DNA from: an uncultured Chromatium sp.
GTDB taxonomy: Bacteria; Pseudomonadota; Gammaproteobacteria; Chromatiales; Chromatiaceae
Assembly (NCBI GenBank): GCA_903897335.1
Contig: CAIUAY010000133.1
Location: forward strand, 1-43,390
DNA: 43,390 nt
Direction of reading: 5' to 3'
The translations under genes were made by a program, and so were the position numbers. The notes beneath the pieces were generated by a model that saw only the letters and a program-made list of their open reading frames with translations, was not told the DNA's origin and did not search any database. How positions within the stretch are numbered: position 1 is the stretch's first letter; each line of letters starts with the position of its first letter. This document shows, piece by piece, positions 23,949 to 33,958 of this stretch.

Positions 23949-24926
23949 TCAGGACATGACGCCAGAGCCATCTCCCGGATCGGCATCGAAATAATCAGAT
24001 TGCAACGCCTCGCTGAAATCAGCCAGACGCACGAGAAACTCATCCAGATATTCGTGCAATCCCTGATCCAGGATGTCCCGCGCCGCGACCCCTGACAGGT
24101 GCTCGCGCAGAGCGTACAGGCGCTCTGCCACCGCTCCGTCAGGACGATGGCCAATCCGCTGAAACGCCCGCTCCATGCCTTCAAGGCAGTAACTCAGCGA
24201 GCGCGGGTAATTGGGTTCTAGCACCACGAATTCAACCACGTCGATGGGACGGATGCCGTTCTGATACTGACGGCGATAGCTCTCGAAGCCGGACAGCGAT
24301 TTAAGCAATGCGCCCCATTGGTAGTAGTCCAGCGGCGAGCCCACCAGACTCAGGTCAGGGAGCAGCAGATGATAGCGCACGTCGAGAATCCGGGCGGTCA
24401 TGTCGGCGCGTTCCTGAAGGCTGCCGAGCATGGTAAAGCCATACGCTGGACTGCGCATCATGGTGCTCTGGCTCAATCCGAAAAATGTGGCCACTTCACG
24501 ATGCACAAAGGCATAGAACTCGGCGGCTCGCCAGGGCGGCAGGGTCGCGGCCAGATGCCTGTCAGTCGTCAGCCAGAACTGGTTGAGCGTTTCCCACATG
24601 GCATTGGAGATGCGGTCACGCACCGCTCGCGCATTCTCGCGTGCAAGCTTCAGGCTATTGTAGAGACAGCCGGGATTGTGGCGATCCTGAGTCAGCAAAT
24701 GGATCACGCGCTGGACAGTGATCTGACCATCCGGGTAGAAGTCTGCATAGCATTCATCCATGCCCACGATGGCCAGCAGCGGTGTCCACTGCATCGCTTC
24801 GGTGATGCCGTCGTCGGCCTCCAGCATGTGAATGACATTAATGTCCAGAATACGCGCCGTGTTATCGACCCGCTCCAGATGACGCGCCATCCAGTACAGT
24901 GATTCAGCGATTCGGCTTAACATCAT
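23949..24926 (-). CDS. Alpha-E domain protein (DUF403)
   Basis: MMLSRIAESLYWMARHLERVDNTARILDIN...; typical alpha-E start; one-nt overlap (TGATG) with upstream ATP-grasp gene. Confidence 0.93.
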   Translation of the reverse strand: MMLSRIAESLYWMARHLERVDNTARILDINVIHMLEADDGITEAMQWTPLLAIVGMDECYADFYPDGQITVQRVIHLLTQDRHNPGCLYNSLKLARENARAVRDRISNAMWETLNQFWLTTDRHLAATLPPWRAAEFYAFVHREVATFFGLSQSTMMRSPAYGFTMLGSLQERADMTARILDVRYHLLLPDLSLVGSPLDYYQWGALLKSLSGFESYRRQYQNGIRPIDVVEFVVLEPNYPRSLSYCLEGMERAFQRIGHRPDGAVAERLYALREHLSGVAARDILDQGLHEYLDEFLVRLADFSEALQSDYFDADPGDGSGVMS

Positions 24927-26398
24927 CAGTCCGCCAGCACCCAGGTATCCTTGCTCCCCCCGCCCTGCGAGGAGTTCACCACCAGCGAGCCTCGGGTCAT
25001 GGCGACGCGGGTCAGACCACCAGGCACCACCTCGATCCCGCTGCCGTAAATGGAGAATGGACGCAGATCCAGATGACGCGATTCCAGCTCGCCTTCCAGA
25101 TAGCAGAGATGACGCGAAATCTGGATCACTGGTTGCGCAATGTAGTTGCGCGGATTTTCGGTGATCCGGCGGGTGAATTCGGCACGCTGGATGGCGGTTG
25201 AGGACGGCCCCATCAGCATCCCGTAGCCACCTGACTCGGCCACGGCCTTGACCACCATCGTTTGCAGATTGTCCAGCACATAGGCGCGATCCTGGGGGTC
25301 AGTCATCTGATAGGTCGGGACGCTGTCGAGAATGGGTTCCTCGCCCAGATAATAACGGATGATCTCAGGAACATAGGCATAGACCGCCTTGTCGTCGGCA
25401 ATCCCGGCACCCGGTGCATTCGCCAGCGCCACATGACCCTTGCGCCAGGCGTTGATGACGCCTGCAACGCCGAGCGCGGAATCCTCCCGGAACACCAGCG
25501 GATCGAGAAAGTCATCGTCAACGCGCCGATAGATGACATCTACCTGACACAGACCAAGCGTGGTCTTGAGATAGACTTTGTCATTCCTGCACACCAGATC
25601 GCGTCCTTCAGCCAGCTCGACACCCATTTCCTTGGCTAGAAAGGTATGCTCGAAATAGGCCGAGTTGAAGACCCCCGGCGTCAGCACCACGATCACCGCC
25701 GCATCCGCGCCACGCGGCGACAGGTGGCGCAGCGCCTGCAACAGCAGCGCCGGGTAATGCTCGACCCGACGCACCCGATAGCGGGCAAAAAATTCGGGCA
25801 GGATACGGCGTTCGATGATGCGGTTCTCGATCATGTAGGACACACCGGACGGGGTGCGTAGATTGTCCTCCAGCACCAGATAGCGCCCATCCTCGTCGCG
25901 GATCAGATCGACCCCGCTGATATGCGTATAGATGTCGTGTGGTGGGTCGATGTCGATGATTTCGTGCCGGAAATCCTTGCCACGATAGATTAGTTCTGGC
26001 GGCACCACGCCATCTTTCAGAATCTGCTGGCCATGGTAGAGATCCTTCAGAAACAGGTTCAGTGCAAGGATACGCTGCTTGATCCCTGATTCGATGTGAG
26101 TCCAGTCGCTGGCCGGGATGATGCGCGGCAGAATGTCGAATGGCCAGACCCGCTCGATTCCTTCATCGGTATCGGAATACACCGTGAAGGTCACGCCCTC
26201 GCTGTGCAGCGCCAGATGCGCGTCGCGGGTTTTGGCTCGAAGCATCTGCTGCCCGGCAATCTGGATGTGTTCCCACATCGGAAGATAGTGATCGCGGGGT
26301 CGGAAATCGTCCCCGTAGAATTCATGAAAGGCGATCGTCGACGCTTCAGAGTGGGCTGGTAAGCGACCTAAGCCAGCGGATTGGAATGGTGTCAGCAT
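24926..26398 (-). CDS. Circularly permuted ATP-grasp type 2 protein (DUF404/DUF407)
   Basis: GVTFTVYSDTDEGIERVWPFDILPRIIPASDWTHIESGIKQRILALNLFLKDLYHGQQILKDGVVPPELI...DLIRDEDGRYLVLEDNLRTPSGVSYMIENR. Start MLTPFQSAGLG (26398) preferred. Confidence 0.93.
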   Translation of the reverse strand: MLTPFQSAGLGRLPAHSEASTIAFHEFYGDDFRPRDHYLPMWEHIQIAGQQMLRAKTRDAHLALHSEGVTFTVYSDTDEGIERVWPFDILPRIIPASDWTHIESGIKQRILALNLFLKDLYHGQQILKDGVVPPELIYRGKDFRHEIIDIDPPHDIYTHISGVDLIRDEDGRYLVLEDNLRTPSGVSYMIENRIIERRILPEFFARYRVRRVEHYPALLLQALRHLSPRGADAAVIVVLTPGVFNSAYFEHTFLAKEMGVELAEGRDLVCRNDKVYLKTTLGLCQVDVIYRRVDDDFLDPLVFREDSALGVAGVINAWRKGHVALANAPGAGIADDKAVYAYVPEIIRYYLGEEPILDSVPTYQMTDPQDRAYVLDNLQTMVVKAVAESGGYGMLMGPSSTAIQRAEFTRRITENPRNYIAQPVIQISRHLCYLEGELESRHLDLRPFSIYGSGIEVVPGGLTRVAMTRGSLVVNSSQGGGSKDTWVLAD

Positions 26399-26563
26399 GG
26401 CAGAAACGTCCTCGATCAAGCCTCTTTTAATCAAGGACAATCAAGAAACACGCCATGTCAGGCGATTTTTTGTCAATTTAGCGCAGTGCGCCTGTCCTGT
26501 GGCGGGTCTGGGCAGGATGGCAAGAATGCGCCATCAAACTGTCCCAAAAAGATCATAATAGAA

Positions 26564-26589
26564 TCAAAAACGCACCATGACGGTGCGTT
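26564..26589 (-). terminator. Rho-independent terminator after the cytochrome c gene
   Basis: Minus strand AACGCACC-GTCAT-GGTGCGTTTTTG: 8-bp stem followed by T run. Confidence 0.75.
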
Positions 26590-26612
26590 AACGAAGTGAT
26601 CTCCTCCAAGAA

Positions 26613-27017
26613 TCAGCTCTTGGTCGCAAGAAAGGCGATGAGATCCGCTCGCGCCTTGGCATCATCCAGACCGTCATACTTCATGCTGCCGCCCGGAACG
26701 ACCTGCTTGGGATGCGTGATATAGGCATCGATCCGTTCTGGCGTCCAAACAATCTTGCTGGATTTCATGGCGTCCGAGTATTTAGCGCCTGGAACCGTTC
26801 CTGCGGTACGCCCGATCAGTCCGACGAAGGATGACCCCTTCTTGTTTTTTCCTGCCTTCAGGCTGTGACAATCCGCGCATTCGGCGTTGTAAACATCGGC
26901 ACCGCTGACCGCATTGCCAGCGGCGATGGCTGGGACAGTCGTCAGCATGGGCAAACAGAACAGGCTCGCACAGGCCAGAGGCTTAAAAAATCTGATCGTG
27001 GTAAGGGTTTTCATCAT
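26613..27017 (-). CDS. Periplasmic class I monoheme cytochrome c
   Basis: Signal peptide, heme motif AECADCHS, GSSFVGLIGRTAGTVPGAKYSDAMKSS, distal Met region VVPGGSMKYDGL. Confidence 0.93.
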   Translation of the reverse strand: MMKTLTTIRFFKPLACASLFCLPMLTTVPAIAAGNAVSGADVYNAECADCHSLKAGKNKKGSSFVGLIGRTAGTVPGAKYSDAMKSSKIVWTPERIDAYITHPKQVVPGGSMKYDGLDDAKARADLIAFLATKS

Positions 27018-27032
27018 GGGTATCTCGTGTCT

Positions 27033-28406
27033 TTAGAGTGAAAGCCAGACATAGGTGAAGAGCGTGTTGTTGTCGCCTGCGTCGCGTCCAGAGCCATCAT
27101 AGTTGGAGCTGGCACCGTTGAACTCGGTATAGAGCGTGTATTGCAAACCGAGACGCAGATTGGCCCAGGGTGATCCCCAGGATGATTCCTTGCCAAAGGG
27201 CGTCCAATTCGCATCCAGTATCCATGCGGTTGAATTCGGGCTGCCAGTGCGACTGTCGCTCTGATAAAGCAGGGCATCTTTGTCGCCCCAGGTATTGATC
27301 ACTCCCAGCGTGATGCCATAGGTCTGATCGTAGGTGTAGGAACCGTTGAGACTGAAGTTTTGCAGAGTCACGTCGCGGCTGGATGCATCGCCCGCGCTAA
27401 AGGTGTTGTCGAGGGTCTGCTGCTCATGGATATAGCTGCCAAACAGGGTAAAGATATGCCTGCGCGTCCCCAGAAACTGGTAAGAGGCATCGACACCGAT
27501 GTCCTGGTAGTTATTCGTCGGTTCGCTGGACAGACGATCCGGTTGCAGCTTGCTATAAAGGCCAAACACGCCGAACGAATAGGCCGATTTGCGGTTGTCC
27601 TTCATGTAGCCCAGCCGCCAGTAAGGGCTGATGCCATCGATTTCGCCCGCGTCGCCAGCCAGCCCCAGACTGTGCAGTGAGCTGGTCGAGAGTGAACGGT
27701 AGCCGCCAAGCTCCGCATAGACCGAGTCATTCCAGAAACCATAGGCCGAAATACCGAGAACCTGGCCGTCCAGTCCGCCCTCCAGAAGTGTTGACGCGGC
27801 GGGGGTTGGTGCCAGATCGGAGCTGGCATACGGGAAGCGCCAGGCTGGAAGGGTATTAAAGGGATCGGTCACGGAGGGATTGTTGTTCAGCGTCACGCCA
27901 ATGACCGTGTCCTTGCCACCAAGCTGGACGGTACTGGCGAAGCGAACGTCCATCTCGCCCAAGGCAAACACGTTATCCACGCCGGAATAACCCGCCTCGA
28001 CGAAGGTTCCCAGGTTTTTTGTCAAGCCACCGGCGAGAAAAGCCGTCACTTCCTGAGCGACCAGATTGTTATTCGCGCCAGCGTAAGGGCCGGCATCTTC
28101 GCTCTGATCTTTTGCAGTATGGGTATAGGAACCCACGAACATCGCAGAGAGTGGTAAATGCCCGGATTCGCCGTTCGAGTCCGTGTAGCCGCCAATCTTG
28201 AATCGGGTTCCATAGGCGGTCAGTTGAGGGCCAAAGCCACCGACATGACAGGCCGTGCATTCCTGACCGGTTTGGCGCGCATAACTTGGCAGCGCCTGAG
28301 CCGGTTGGTTCATCGTTGCCGTTAGAGCGATTATCCCGCCTGAGAACAGCAGGAAACGCATACCGCCCCGCTGGCTAGCGGTGGATTGACGTCTGGGGAA
28401 TTGCAT
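27033..28406 (-). CDS. Outer-membrane monoheme cytochrome-porin fusion (Cyc2-like architecture)
   Basis: Signal peptide, then ALPSYARQTGQECTACHVGGFGPQLTAYGTRFKIGGYT (single CXXCH), then about 400 aa of alternating Gly/aromatic strands typical of a beta barrel, ending ...LFTYVWLSL. Confidence 0.7.
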   Translation of the reverse strand: MQFPRRQSTASQRGGMRFLLFSGGIIALTATMNQPAQALPSYARQTGQECTACHVGGFGPQLTAYGTRFKIGGYTDSNGESGHLPLSAMFVGSYTHTAKDQSEDAGPYAGANNNLVAQEVTAFLAGGLTKNLGTFVEAGYSGVDNVFALGEMDVRFASTVQLGGKDTVIGVTLNNNPSVTDPFNTLPAWRFPYASSDLAPTPAASTLLEGGLDGQVLGISAYGFWNDSVYAELGGYRSLSTSSLHSLGLAGDAGEIDGISPYWRLGYMKDNRKSAYSFGVFGLYSKLQPDRLSSEPTNNYQDIGVDASYQFLGTRRHIFTLFGSYIHEQQTLDNTFSAGDASSRDVTLQNFSLNGSYTYDQTYGITLGVINTWGDKDALLYQSDSRTGSPNSTAWILDANWTPFGKESSWGSPWANLRLGLQYTLYTEFNGASSNYDGSGRDAGDNNTLFTYVWLSL

Positions 28407-28492
28407 GCCAAGCCTCGTCAGAAATGAAGACTTCTAAAAGCCTTGCGAACGGTTGAATAAACCGACCGGCTGTGCGCCAGGCGGTGTGAGAA

Positions 28493-29098
28493 TCAGTCTT
28501 GCGTGAACTGATCGACTGGTTGGGCGGTGTTGTTGGGTGTCCACGGCAACATGGCGCGCAGAACGCCATCCCGGCGCACATAATGATGCCAGATGGCGGC
28601 GACGGCATGAGCCGCGACGAGCCCAAGCAATGACCAGGCACTGAGTTCATGCCAATCCGCGAGGGTATCGGCTAAATCAGTATCCGGGGGCACCAGGGGC
28701 GGCAGGCTTACTAACCCGAACAGACTGACATCCTGTCCATGTGCGCTGGTCAGCGCCCAGCCCAACAGCGGGGTTGCAATCATCAGGATGTACAGACCCC
28801 AGTGACCGACCGCTGACGCTAGATTGAGTGCCCAGGGAAGATCATGCCGAACCAGTTGGCGGCGGTGCCAGAGGCGTGAAACGAGTCGCAGCGACACCAG
28901 GACAAGCACCAGAATTCCTAAAGAACGGTGTTGTTCCAACAACAAAAGCTTCAGGTCGCGCGCACCCATTTCCTCGCGGGTCAACACGAAGGCGACAGCG
29001 GCGAGGATCAACGCCACGCTGAACCAGTGCAGAAAAATGATGACTAATGGATGACGCCGGGAAAATGTTTCCCTGATTTCTGTGGAAGGACTGTTCAT
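28493..29098 (-). CDS. Cytochrome b561-family membrane protein
   Basis: HPLVIIFLHWFSVALILAAVAFV...LEQHRSLGILVLVLVSLRLVSRLWHRR...GHWGLYILMIATPLLGWALTSAHG...DWHELSAWSLLGLVAAHAVAAIWHH; conserved His pattern, several TM helices. Confidence 0.9.
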   Translation of the reverse strand: MNSPSTEIRETFSRRHPLVIIFLHWFSVALILAAVAFVLTREEMGARDLKLLLLEQHRSLGILVLVLVSLRLVSRLWHRRQLVRHDLPWALNLASAVGHWGLYILMIATPLLGWALTSAHGQDVSLFGLVSLPPLVPPDTDLADTLADWHELSAWSLLGLVAAHAVAAIWHHYVRRDGVLRAMLPWTPNNTAQPVDQFTQD

Positions 29099-29200
29099 TA
29101 TTTTGATGTGGTTTGTTGTCTTTAGGATTAAGACGCAGAGTTTACGCTAACTGCTTTGGTGACGGATAGTCGCCATTTCCAGATGTTTATCGGAGGATGG

Positions 29201-30604
29201 TTAGGAATCGCCTTCGCCATAATAGTTGCCGATATAGTTCTCAAACTTGGTGTACTTGCCGAGAAAGGTCAGGCGCGTGGTGCCAATCGGCCCGTTACGC
29301 TGTTTGGCGATGATGATCTCGGCGATGCCTTTGTCGCTGGTGTCCTCGTTGTAGACTTCATCGCGATAGATGAACACGATCAGATCCGCATCCTGTTCGA
29401 TTGCACCCGACTCCCGCAAATCCGACATCACCGGACGCTTGTTCGGACGGTTTTCGAGACTGCGGTTGAGCTGCGACAGCGCGATCACTGGGACGTTCAA
29501 TTCCTTGGCCAGCGCCTTGAGCGAACGGGAAATCGCCGAAATCTCGGTCGCACGGTTTTCGTTTGACCCGGACGCCTGCATTAATTGCAGATAGTCCAGA
29601 ACGATCAATCCCAGATCGTTCTGCTCGCGTTTCAGACGCCGCGCCCGCGCCCGCACCTCGGTGGGCGATAGCGCCGGGGTGTCGTCGATGAACATGGGCG
29701 CGCCAGAAAGAATGTTGACGGCTGAGGTCAGACGCGGCCATTCGTCGTCTTCGAGCTTGCCGGAGCGCACCCGATGCTGATCGATCCGGCCTAGCGAGGA
29801 CATCATGCGCATCGCCAGCGAATCGCCCGGCATCTCCATACTAAAAATCGCCACCGGACGTCCAGACTGGATCGCCACATGTTCAGCCATGTTCATCGCC
29901 AGGCTGGTTTTACCCATCGACGGGCGACCCGCGACGATGACCAGATCCGCAGGCTGTAACCCGGATGTCATGTCGTCAAAATCGGTGAATCCTGTGGCCA
30001 GACCAGTGATTGACTCACCGCGCTGATACAGCGTATCAATCCGCTCGACGGCGCGGATCAGCAGATCCTTGACGGGCTGGAAACCACCGCCACCACGCGA
30101 TTCCTGTTCTGCAATCGCAAAGACCCGCCGCTCGGCCTCATCAAGCAGTTCCGCCGCCTCCCGTCCACGGGGATTGTAGGCGCTGTCAGCAATCGCAATC
30201 CCGGTTTCGATCATCTGCCGCCGCACCGAAGTCTGCCGCACGATCCTGGCATACCGGGTGATATTCGCGGCGCTGGGCGTTTCGTTGAGGAGGGTTCCGA
30301 GATACGGCAGACCGCCGACATCGGCGAGACGCGCACTGCGCTCCAGCGTTTCAGCCAGAGTGACGATGTCAAATGGCTGATCAGTTTGCGCAAGTCTGGA
30401 GATGGCGTCGAAGATCAAACGGTGTTCGCGCCGGTAGAGATCATTTTCAGCGACCAGATCGGCTACCCGATCCCAGGCGCTGTTATCAAGCATCAGCGCA
30501 CCAAGCAGGGATTGCTCGGCATGGATGTTGTGAGGCGGGACACGCAATGTTTCGAGTTCTGGCACAGTCTGTGACATCGCCATGGCGTCATCGAATTCAA
30601 ACAT
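29201..30604 (-). CDS. dnaB: Replicative DNA helicase DnaB
   Basis: RVPPHNIHAEQSLLGALMLDNSAWDRV...LVIVAGRPSMGKTSLAMNMAEHVA...GLIVLDYLQLM. Start MFEFDD (30604) after GGGGGGAGATC. Confidence 0.97.
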   Translation of the reverse strand: MFEFDDAMAMSQTVPELETLRVPPHNIHAEQSLLGALMLDNSAWDRVADLVAENDLYRREHRLIFDAISRLAQTDQPFDIVTLAETLERSARLADVGGLPYLGTLLNETPSAANITRYARIVRQTSVRRQMIETGIAIADSAYNPRGREAAELLDEAERRVFAIAEQESRGGGGFQPVKDLLIRAVERIDTLYQRGESITGLATGFTDFDDMTSGLQPADLVIVAGRPSMGKTSLAMNMAEHVAIQSGRPVAIFSMEMPGDSLAMRMMSSLGRIDQHRVRSGKLEDDEWPRLTSAVNILSGAPMFIDDTPALSPTEVRARARRLKREQNDLGLIVLDYLQLMQASGSNENRATEISAISRSLKALAKELNVPVIALSQLNRSLENRPNKRPVMSDLRESGAIEQDADLIVFIYRDEVYNEDTSDKGIAEIIIAKQRNGPIGTTRLTFLGKYTKFENYIGNYYGEGDS

Positions 30605-30704
30605 GATCTCCCCCCCTCGCACGGACGGAGCTATCCGTTCATCATGACCCATTGATGTCAGGCAAACTGTCAGCCCCGACCAGGCCGGGGCGGCATCGGG
30701 AGGT

Positions 30705-31154
30705 TTAAGCGTCGGGGATGATCGCCAGCTTGATCACGGCATCGATATCCGTGTAGAGATGGAGTGTCACGTCATATTCGCCAGCAACACGGAATGCGCC
30801 GTGGGGCAGACGGACTTCAGATTTGTCGATCTGGAATCCGGCCTCAAGCGCGGCGGCGGCAATATCGGCAGTGCCGACTGAACCGAACAGACGACCTTCA
30901 TCGCCGGCCTTGCGGGCAAGCGTCAGCATCACGCCGTCAAGCTGTGACTTGCGAGCTTCAGCGGCGGCCTGGATCTCGGCTGCCGCACGTTCCAATTCAG
31001 CGCGGCGTACCTCGAAAGCCTCCAGGTTCTCAGCGGTTGCTGAGACCGCAAAACCACCGGGAACTAGATAATTCCGGCCATAGCCTGAACGCACCTTCAC
31101 CTTGTCACCAAGAACGCCCAGGTTGGCAATATTTTTCAGCAGAATGACTTCCAC
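30705..31154 (-). CDS. rplI: 50S ribosomal protein bL9
   Basis: VEVILLKNIANLGVLGDKVKVRSGYGRNYLVPGGFAVSAT; GTG start at 31154 with upstream GAAGAGGAA. Confidence 0.96.
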   Translation of the reverse strand: MEVILLKNIANLGVLGDKVKVRSGYGRNYLVPGGFAVSATAENLEAFEVRRAELERAAAEIQAAAEARKSQLDGVMLTLARKAGDEGRLFGSVGTADIAAAALEAGFQIDKSEVRLPHGAFRVAGEYDVTLHLYTDIDAVIKLAIIPDA

Positions 31155-31201
31155 GTATAGATTCCTCTTCAAAATGCGTCTACAGATTGCAGCTTGTGGC
31201 C

Positions 31202-32113
31202 TCAACGGCGATCTTTGACACGCTGCCCGACACGGGCGCGGATGTCCAGCCAGATATCGGCCAATCCAGTACAGGCCGCCAGCACGAGCGCCTGCGGCAT
31301 AAAAAACACGAATAGCAGATACCATCCCAGCATCCAGAGCGCACGTGCGCCCATGATCTGACGCACTCCGTGCACGACGGCGAAGCCCTGTAGCACGAGC
31401 GGGATACCCAGTACCAGAAGCATATCGGCAATGATCCCCGAACCCTGATTGATCCCAAACCAGACCATCAGCAGCAGGATCGGAACGCCAGCGATCCGCT
31501 GCATGCGAAAAGACCGGAACTCATCACCAAATCCGCCCGGATTGTATAAGATGGCCTGCCACCAGCGTGCAATGAACAGGCTCATCAGAAGCTGAAAGAG
31601 CAGCGCGGCGACAAAGCTCCCGGTCATCCACTGCGCCATGGCATGAAAAATCAGTTGGCTGGTTTCAGCCTGAACGACGCCATCGGTGATCAGTGTCTGG
31701 CGCATCGGTTCCAGCAGTGCCAGCCAGTATGTCACTGGATCAGCGACCTGTGCATGAAACACCCAGATCAGAACGATCCCCAACATCGCGGCAAACTGCA
31801 CGGTCAGGGTCATGGATCGTGAAAATCGCAGCAGGCTTGCCAGCATCCAGACCGGCAGCCACAGCACGGACAGAATTCCGACCGCCAACCAAGGCGAACC
31901 CAGCACCAGCATGGCAAAGAAACCAGCGCCCAGGGTTGCCGCCAGCATGACTGCTAAACCTTGACGGTAGCCGCCACGTAACGTCATCAACCCGATGGAC
32001 GCCGCGCTGATCAATCCGAACAGCGGTATCAGCAAAGCTAACAGCGCGGTGACTGCGGCAACCAGCGCCGCCTGCGAGTAACCTCGCATGATGAACTGAG
32101 CCAGCCACTTCAT
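31202..32113 (-). CDS. DUF2232 membrane protein between rpsR and rplI
   Basis: Multi-TM protein MKWLAQFIMRGYSQAALVAAVTALLALLIPLFGLISAASIGLMTLRGG in the usual DUF2232 position. Confidence 0.8.
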   Translation of the reverse strand: MKWLAQFIMRGYSQAALVAAVTALLALLIPLFGLISAASIGLMTLRGGYRQGLAVMLAATLGAGFFAMLVLGSPWLAVGILSVLWLPVWMLASLLRFSRSMTLTVQFAAMLGIVLIWVFHAQVADPVTYWLALLEPMRQTLITDGVVQAETSQLIFHAMAQWMTGSFVAALLFQLLMSLFIARWWQAILYNPGGFGDEFRSFRMQRIAGVPILLLMVWFGINQGSGIIADMLLVLGIPLVLQGFAVVHGVRQIMGARALWMLGWYLLFVFFMPQALVLAACTGLADIWLDIRARVGQRVKDRR

Positions 32114-32256
32114 CGCCGTGATTCCGATTCGATGCAGGATCGCTAGAAACAGATAGCACGAAACAGAATGCATCTGCACGAGAACCAATAAGACAAAGCG
32201 CCAGAAACTAAATCTCGCCGGTTCCCTCCGGCCAGTTGTCTGAACATCAGAACGAA

Positions 32257-32481
32257 TCAGTGACCGTCGGTATAGGGAAGCAGCGCCAGAAAGCGTGCGC
32301 GCTTCACAGCCTGCGCAAGCTGGCGCTGGTACTTAGCAGAGGTGCCGGTAATGCGGCTCGGTACGATCTTGCCCGATTCACTGACATAGGCTTTAAGCAG
32401 GTTGAGATCCTTGTAGTCGATCTCGGCAATGCCCTCGGCGGAGAAACGGCAATAGCGTTTACGGCGAAAAAAGCGTGACAT
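32257..32481 (-). CDS. rpsR: 30S ribosomal protein bS18
   Basis: [69 protein letters not shown]. Confidence 0.98.
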   Translation of the reverse strand: MSRFFRRKRYCRFSAEGIAEIDYKDLNLLKAYVSESGKIVPSRITGTSAKYQRQLAQAVKRARFLALLPYTDGH

Positions 32482-32531
32482 GGGTGATGCTCCGTGGAAA
32501 AGCTTAAGCGTTGTTTCTGAAGGATCTGGAG

Positions 32532-32918
32532 TTAGTCGTCATGACCGGCATCGTCACGACGGAAATCCTCGCCCGGTATTTCAGGACGCTCACGCTCTTC
32601 GCTGCCTTTGGCAAGCGGAGAAGGTTCTGTCACGGCGGCATTGCGATGGATAATCAGGTTGCGCAGAACGGCGTCATTAAACCGGAAGGCGTTCTCCAGT
32701 TCGTTAATGGCTTCCTGGCCACACTCGACGTTCATCAGCACATAATGTGCTTTGTGTACTTTATTGATAGGATAGGCGAGCGGGCGCCGACCCCAGTCTT
32801 CCAGACGATGGACGATCCCGCCATGTTTTTCCAGGTTTCCCTGGTAGCGTTCGATCATGCTGGGTACTTGTTCGCTCTGGCTTGGATGCACCAGAAAAAT
32901 GACTTCGTAATGTCGCAT
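32532..32918 (-). CDS. rpsF: 30S ribosomal protein bS6
   Basis: [65 protein letters not shown]. Confidence 0.98.
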   Translation of the reverse strand: MRHYEVIFLVHPSQSEQVPSMIERYQGNLEKHGGIVHRLEDWGRRPLAYPINKVHKAHYVLMNVECGQEAINELENAFRFNDAVLRNLIIHRNAAVTEPSPLAKGSEERERPEIPGEDFRRDDAGHDD

Positions 32919-33121
32919 TGCTGCCCCTTTCGGATTGACAGCCTTCCGTAATAACGGTAAGGCAAGGAGTCCCCCGACACGCCGGGGAATCAATCATGAT
33001 ACTTGAAATCATGGTTTTTTAAACCCCTCTGCGCTGAATTCTTCACCTCAACCCGCTTGATCAAAAGACCGCCCTGGATCACACTGATGCCATAACGACA
33101 TATTAGAAAGGGAGACAATGA

Positions 33122-33607
33122 ATGAGCATTGAGCACGATTTCGCTTTGCTTCGCCGATCCAGTCTAACGTCCAGTCTCACCGATGAACAGGTTGAAGCAC
33201 TGGCCGGCATCGCCTGCTGCCGTCGGCTCTCCGATCAGGAAACCCTGATTAAGGAGGGCGAGGTGGACAACAGTCTGCATGTCATCACCGAGGGTGCGCT
33301 GGCCGTCACGCGCGATGTCGGCAAGGGTGAGTACACGACCATCCACGTCCTGCATACTGGTGATCTGGCTGGCGAAATGGGATTCATCAGTGGCCGACCA
33401 CATACCGCCACGCTGCGCTCGCTCGGCCGTACCCAGGTCTGTAGCTTTGAGCGCGAGAACTTTGAGTCACTACTGACGGAGCATCCCTGGCTGGTCTACC
33501 GTGTCATGCAAACGATCGTGCAGGTTAGCCAGGACATTCTAAGACGCATGAACGCACAACATGTCGAACTCACTAAATATGTGAGCAGCTCCCATGCGCT
33601 CTATTGA
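33122..33607 (+). CDS. Single-domain cyclic nucleotide-binding protein
   Basis: GEVDNSLHVITEGALAVTRDVGKGEYTTIHVLHTGDLAGEMGFISGRPHTATLRSLG; cNMP-binding fold with no HTH; RBS GAAAGGGAGA. Confidence 0.85.
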   Translation: MSIEHDFALLRRSSLTSSLTDEQVEALAGIACCRRLSDQETLIKEGEVDNSLHVITEGALAVTRDVGKGEYTTIHVLHTGDLAGEMGFISGRPHTATLRSLGRTQVCSFERENFESLLTEHPWLVYRVMQTIVQVSQDILRRMNAQHVELTKYVSSSHALY

Positions 33608-33757
33608 ACGCCGCTCAGCCTGAGCATGGCGCAGTGCCTTTCGGTATATAATGTTTGCGACCATGTGATCTTGAAAGATGGGGCGGTGGGTCGCCTGCCC
33701 CGTGCATGTTTTTTTGAAAATCCGCATCCCGTTTCCAACACATCAGGAGTTAAAGCT

Positions 33758-33958
33758 ATGACACTACCCAAGAACGTCGGCACCATGGATCGCAACATTC
33801 GTCTGGCTGTCGCTGGCGTACTCATTCTGTTAGGACTCATAACTGGCAGGATCATCCTTGATATTCTGGGTCTGATCGTTCTCGCCACCGGATGGCTGGG
33901 ATTCTGCCCCGCTTATGTCCCGCTCAAGATCAACACCATGAAAGACGCCGAAAACTAA
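33758..33958 (+). CDS. DUF2892 (YgaP-TM-like) small membrane protein
   Basis: MTLPKNVGTMDRNIRLAVAGVLILLGLITGRIILDILGLIVLATGWLGFCPAYVPLKINT; RBS CAGGAGT. Confidence 0.88.
   Translation: MTLPKNVGTMDRNIRLAVAGVLILLGLITGRIILDILGLIVLATGWLGFCPAYVPLKINTMKDAEN

Noticed and set aside
30671-30690. GCCCCG...CGGGGC hairpin between rplI and dnaB
   Set aside because: Short GC-rich arms without a T run; plausible but unsupported as a terminator.
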